Assembly (NCBI GenBank): GCA_004524425.1
Contig: SDNN01000100.1
Span: 1-9,715 of the forward strand
DNA from: Promethearchaeota archaeon
GTDB lineage: Archaea; Asgardarchaeota; Lokiarchaeia; Sigynarchaeales; SOKP01
DNA length: 9,715 nucleotides
Direction of reading: 5' to 3'
Below the pieces are notes generated by a model, which was given only the letters and a program-made list of their open reading frames with translations, had not been told where the DNA came from and searched no databases. The position numbers were made by a program, and so were the translations under genes. Positions 6,949 through 9,715 of this stretch are shown here, piece by piece; the first letter of the stretch is position 1, and each line of letters opens with the position of its first letter.

Positions 6949-9006
6949 ATGGAAAAGAATGCCAACAATGAAAAAGATAACAAAATTAATAATTCAGAAA
7001 TTGATAAATTGACCATGGAATTGGATAATACTAAAGATGAAAAAGAGAGAAGGAAGAAAATAAGACTCCTTGAGAGAATAGACAACATGAGAGTCATACA
7101 AAATAATCATTTCATGATAGGAAAATTTGATGAAGCAATTGAATTAGCAAAAGATATTATTCAGGTCGCCCAAGATGCAAAGTTGTATTCAATAGTTAAA
7201 GAGCAAGAACAGTTTATCGATCAGGTTAAACTGAAAATTGTTGAAAAAAATAAAATATCTATTATTTTAGATGCTTTTAAGATAATAAGAGAAGAATATG
7301 AAAGCTTGTTGAAAAAGAAAGAAATAATAAAAGCCCATGAACTCATCAAGGATTTTAAGGAAAAATACGGGCAAAATTACGAATTACCCTCACATCCTCA
7401 AATTAGAGAACTTTTAATTAAAGATAGAGAGTTATGGATTGAATTCCTTGAGGATCAGGAAAAGTTGACAAAGAAATTAGATTCAATATCCAATAACTTT
7501 CAAAAATTCTTGAAGAAAAATGATTTAGATACCGCAAACGAAATTCTGATCAAGGCAGAACCACTTCTTGAAAATGTTTTAGATCCTGAGATAAAGGCTC
7601 AATGGGAATCATATCAGCAAATGCATGCTGAACAAAAGGAAAATAATGAAATATGTGAAAGAGTTGATGAAACGATTGAGGAGAGTTTAGCGCTAAAAGA
7701 TAAATTCATTTTTGAAGAAGCAATCTTAAAAATTGATACTATTGATAAAGAAATAAAAGACAAGGAATTACCACGATGTAAAACAAAGTTATCAGAGACC
7801 AGGGAGGAAATAATCGCGGCAGAAATAAAATATAATAAGCTATATCTTGAATTAGCTAAATTTAAAGATGAGTTTAGATTCAATAGGCAAAATGATTTTT
7901 TACGCGCGGCTGTGAGGGTTTGTGAAAAAATTATAGATGTTTCCCAGCTTATTGGCATGAAAGAAGTTGAGAAAGAATATGCAAATAAATTAGCAGGGTT
8001 GGAAAAAGAAATCAAAGAAAAAGAAATAGCTTTGAGAAAACAACAAGAAGAATTAAAAAATAAATTAAAAGAAATTAGAAATTTGCTCGAAATTGATGAG
8101 AATGTATTGCCCTTACTTGAAGAATTTTCCGTTAAAGATATTTTAGGGACTTTGTCAGAAAATCAAAAAGAAAAATTTGAGCAATTGGGAACATTGTTAA
8201 TTGAAAATAGAGTAAATATAAAAAATGAAGTTATCAATAATGTGCTATTAAAAACAACCTCAGAAGAAATAATTGAAAGTTCAATACCAAGAGAAATTTT
8301 ATTATTGGAAGGGGAAGGACTCCCGTATAATGTTAAATCTGGAATGACTAATCGATTTGATGACGTTATCGAAGAAGCCACTATAACTGATCTAATTCCT
8401 TACAATTTTGAAATTATTTCAATTAAGAAAAATGAACACCCTGTCAATACATTGCCTGAAAAAATCCTTAAGAAAGAGGGAATAGAATTGAAATGGCAAG
8501 TAAGAAATCTTAAACCTAAGGAAAGAATTGATATTAGCTATGATCTCCGTCGTAGGATTTCAAGAACCATAATTTTTGTGGTAGGAGATGAGTTAAATAT
8601 CTTAAAAACTCATCAAAATTTAAAAGAAGTGAATATCCAAGGTCTATACGAAGCAATGTTATCATTTAAAAACATTCATGGAAATAAGTTAAGCGGATTA
8701 ATTTTTGAAGATATCATACCTCCTCACTATATTCACTTCATAAAAGAGCCTAAAGGTTTGGAACCAATAAAAACAAAGATTAAAATGGGAGAATCCTTTA
8801 GGTGGGATATTGGAACAATGGAGGAGGATAAGGTGATTTTTCACTATAAATTGTTAGAAAAACCACAATTTAAGAAACATAAAAGCCAAATTGATGATTT
8901 GAGTAAGCATGGTTTTGAATCCTTGAAAAAAGGAAATTTCATTGAAGCTTTGGACAGTTACAAACAAATTAAAGATATCATTACTAGTAAAGTATTAAAA
9001 AAATGA
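6949..9006 (+). CDS. Paralogue without gelsolin domain: helical TPR-like region plus tandem beta-sandwich domains
   Basis: This 685-residue cytosolic protein starts at an ATG with a good Shine-Dalgarno sequence. It aligns along its length with the helical and C-terminal parts of the preceding gene. Matching elements include the A-H-E-L-I-K-D-F-K helix, the V-L-P-L-L-E-E-F-S segment, and V-K-S-G-M-T-N with T-D-L-I-P-Y-N (462 onward). Also shared are the LRRRISRT linker (533-540), G-L-Y-E-A (565), E-D-I-I-P with H-F-I-K-E-P, and a final TPR-like hairpin. Spacing between these landmarks is identical in both proteins (71 and 32 residues). The N-terminus has a charged Lys/Asn/Glu-rich segment (1-45) instead of the gelsolin domain, then a TPR-like hairpin (G-K-F-D-E-A-I-E-L-A-K, from 58). 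There is no signal peptide or membrane helix. The stop overlaps the next start. The function is unknown; it is probably a partner or competitor of the gelsolin-bearing paralogue. Confidence 0.9.
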   Translation: MEKNANNEKDNKINNSEIDKLTMELDNTKDEKERRKKIRLLERIDNMRVIQNNHFMIGKFDEAIELAKDIIQVAQDAKLYSIVKEQEQFIDQVKLKIVEKNKISIILDAFKIIREEYESLLKKKEIIKAHELIKDFKEKYGQNYELPSHPQIRELLIKDRELWIEFLEDQEKLTKKLDSISNNFQKFLKKNDLDTANEILIKAEPLLENVLDPEIKAQWESYQQMHAEQKENNEICERVDETIEESLALKDKFIFEEAILKIDTIDKEIKDKELPRCKTKLSETREEIIAAEIKYNKLYLELAKFKDEFRFNRQNDFLRAAVRVCEKIIDVSQLIGMKEVEKEYANKLAGLEKEIKEKEIALRKQQEELKNKLKEIRNLLEIDENVLPLLEEFSVKDILGTLSENQKEKFEQLGTLLIENRVNIKNEVINNVLLKTTSEEIIESSIPREILLLEGEGLPYNVKSGMTNRFDDVIEEATITDLIPYNFEIISIKKNEHPVNTLPEKILKKEGIELKWQVRNLKPKERIDISYDLRRRISRTIIFVVGDELNILKTHQNLKEVNIQGLYEAMLSFKNIHGNKLSGLIFEDIIPPHYIHFIKEPKGLEPIKTKIKMGESFRWDIGTMEEDKVIFHYKLLEKPQFKKHKSQIDDLSKHGFESLKKGNFIEALDSYKQIKDIITSKVLKK

Positions 9007-9715
9007 ATCAAGATGGGACATCTCATGAAAATATCTCCGCATTTATAGCTTTATGGGATAAAATTAAAGGAGTGCGTATACTAGATCACCATCCTACGTT
9101 TGTATCCAAGAATCATGATATAGATCTTATTGCTCTTAAGATATTTTCAGCATTTCAGAACCTTTATCAGAAAGAGGAGGAAGTAGATCAAATTAAAAAG
9201 ACTTTCTTTGTCATCCCGATAAAAAACATCAATAAAAAAGCGCTAGTATATATTGATACTCTCGTGGAAAAAAAAGATCATAACTATCCATTTATTATTG
9301 TATTTTTATTTCCCGATTACTTATCCGAATTAGATCTCCATGAATATAAAAATTCGGTTTATGAGATTGGAGCTGAGTATTTTAAGGAAGGAGGAGCTCT
9401 TTTTAGAAAGCATTATCAAGATATCCTTGAAAAATTTAAGTCACGAGAATTGGTAAAAGATGCAGATATTTCCATAAAACCTACATATACGCTTCAAGAA
9501 GCACTTTTAGATTTCAGGAAAGGTCTTGAAGATTATTCCAAGGAAGATTATGAAGGTTCTTATTTTTTGATAAAAAAAGCTTATTTAAAATTTATAGAAT
9601 TAGATAAGAGTGAATTACTGATTAAAAGCAATTTTTACTTAAGCTCAATTCTCTTAAAATTAAAAAAATATGAGGTTGCTGGGGAATTATTAAGGGACTT
9701 AGAAAAAATCTCTAA
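9003..9715 (+). CDS. Partial protein with possible longin-like domain and TPR-like helices (3' end missing)
   Basis: An ATG at 9003 overlaps the TGA of the previous gene (ATGA, 9003-9006), and the frame stays open for 237 codons to the window edge, so the gene continues downstream. Such overlap implies translational coupling in one transcript; no Shine-Dalgarno sequence is seen, as expected for coupling. Residues about 18-120 look like a mixed alpha/beta fold: W-D-K-I-K-G-V-R-I-L-D, a helix with D-L-I-A-L-K-I-F-S-A-F-Q, then strands F-F-V-I-P-I and A-L-V-Y-I-D, and F-I-I-V-F-L-F-P-D-Y. This order resembles longin/roadblock-type domains, including the N-terminal domain of CCZ1-like proteins, that bind small GTPases. 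I am only moderately sure. From about residue 163, amphipathic helices (A-L-L-D-F-R-K-G-L; L-K-K-Y-E-V-A-G-E-L-L) look TPR-like. The context links it to the gelsolin and beta-sandwich proteins. Confidence 0.85.
   Translation, partial: MNQDGTSHENISAFIALWDKIKGVRILDHHPTFVSKNHDIDLIALKIFSAFQNLYQKEEEVDQIKKTFFVIPIKNINKKALVYIDTLVEKKDHNYPFIIVFLFPDYLSELDLHEYKNSVYEIGAEYFKEGGALFRKHYQDILEKFKSRELVKDADISIKPTYTLQEALLDFRKGLEDYSKEDYEGSYFLIKKAYLKFIELDKSELLIKSNFYLSSILLKLKKYEVAGELLRDLEKIS

Noticed and set aside
7614..8381. Antisense open frames within the second paralogue (7614-8015, 8163-8381)
   Set aside because: They are mirror frames of a well-supported gene whose paralogue conserves the sense protein; they show Ser/Ile/Phe-rich low-complexity composition.

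Overview
The window looks like low-GC archaeal chromosome, most likely from an Asgard (Lokiarchaeia-like) archaeon. The base composition is strongly A+T-rich and the proteins are rich in Lys, Glu, Ile and Asn. Spacers carry TATA-box-like elements and T-tracts. One protein starts with a gelsolin-like domain and another with what looks like a longin-type domain, a combination typical of Asgard genomes. This assignment is inference; no rRNA or universal marker gene is present.

All genes lie on the + strand. (1) 2-1666: the 3' part of a large cell-surface protein with about 100-residue Ig-like repeats, many N-glycosylation sequons, one C-terminal membrane helix and a Lys/Arg-rich cytoplasmic tail. 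(2) 1857-4307: an 816-residue cytosolic, very acidic protein with a Glu-rich coiled coil, a SAP/Rho-N-like helical motif and several beta-sandwich domains. (3) 4552-6852: a gelsolin-like domain fused to a long helical (coiled-coil/TPR-like) region, two beta-sandwich domains and a terminal TPR-like hairpin. (4) 6949-9006: a paralogue of gene 3 that lacks the gelsolin domain. (5) 9003-9715: the start of a gene overlapping gene 4 by ATGA, encoding a possible longin-like domain followed by TPR-like helices and cut by the window end. No gene-free stretch exceeds 300 bases; the spacers are about 190, 244 and 96 bases.

The unifying observation is that genes 2, 3 and 4 have no signal peptide or membrane helix, yet all end in tandem DUF11-like beta-sandwiches joined by a short basic linker (RRR-I-SRT or RRKYRLSK). 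The overall shape in genes 3 and 4 is a long helical region followed by paired beta-sandwiches. Together with the gelsolin-like and putative longin-like domains and the neighbouring surface protein with a basic tail, this suggests an intracellular scaffold or adaptor system acting at a membrane or the cytoskeleton. That functional reading is inference. The shared architecture, paralogy and gene overlap are visible in the sequence.
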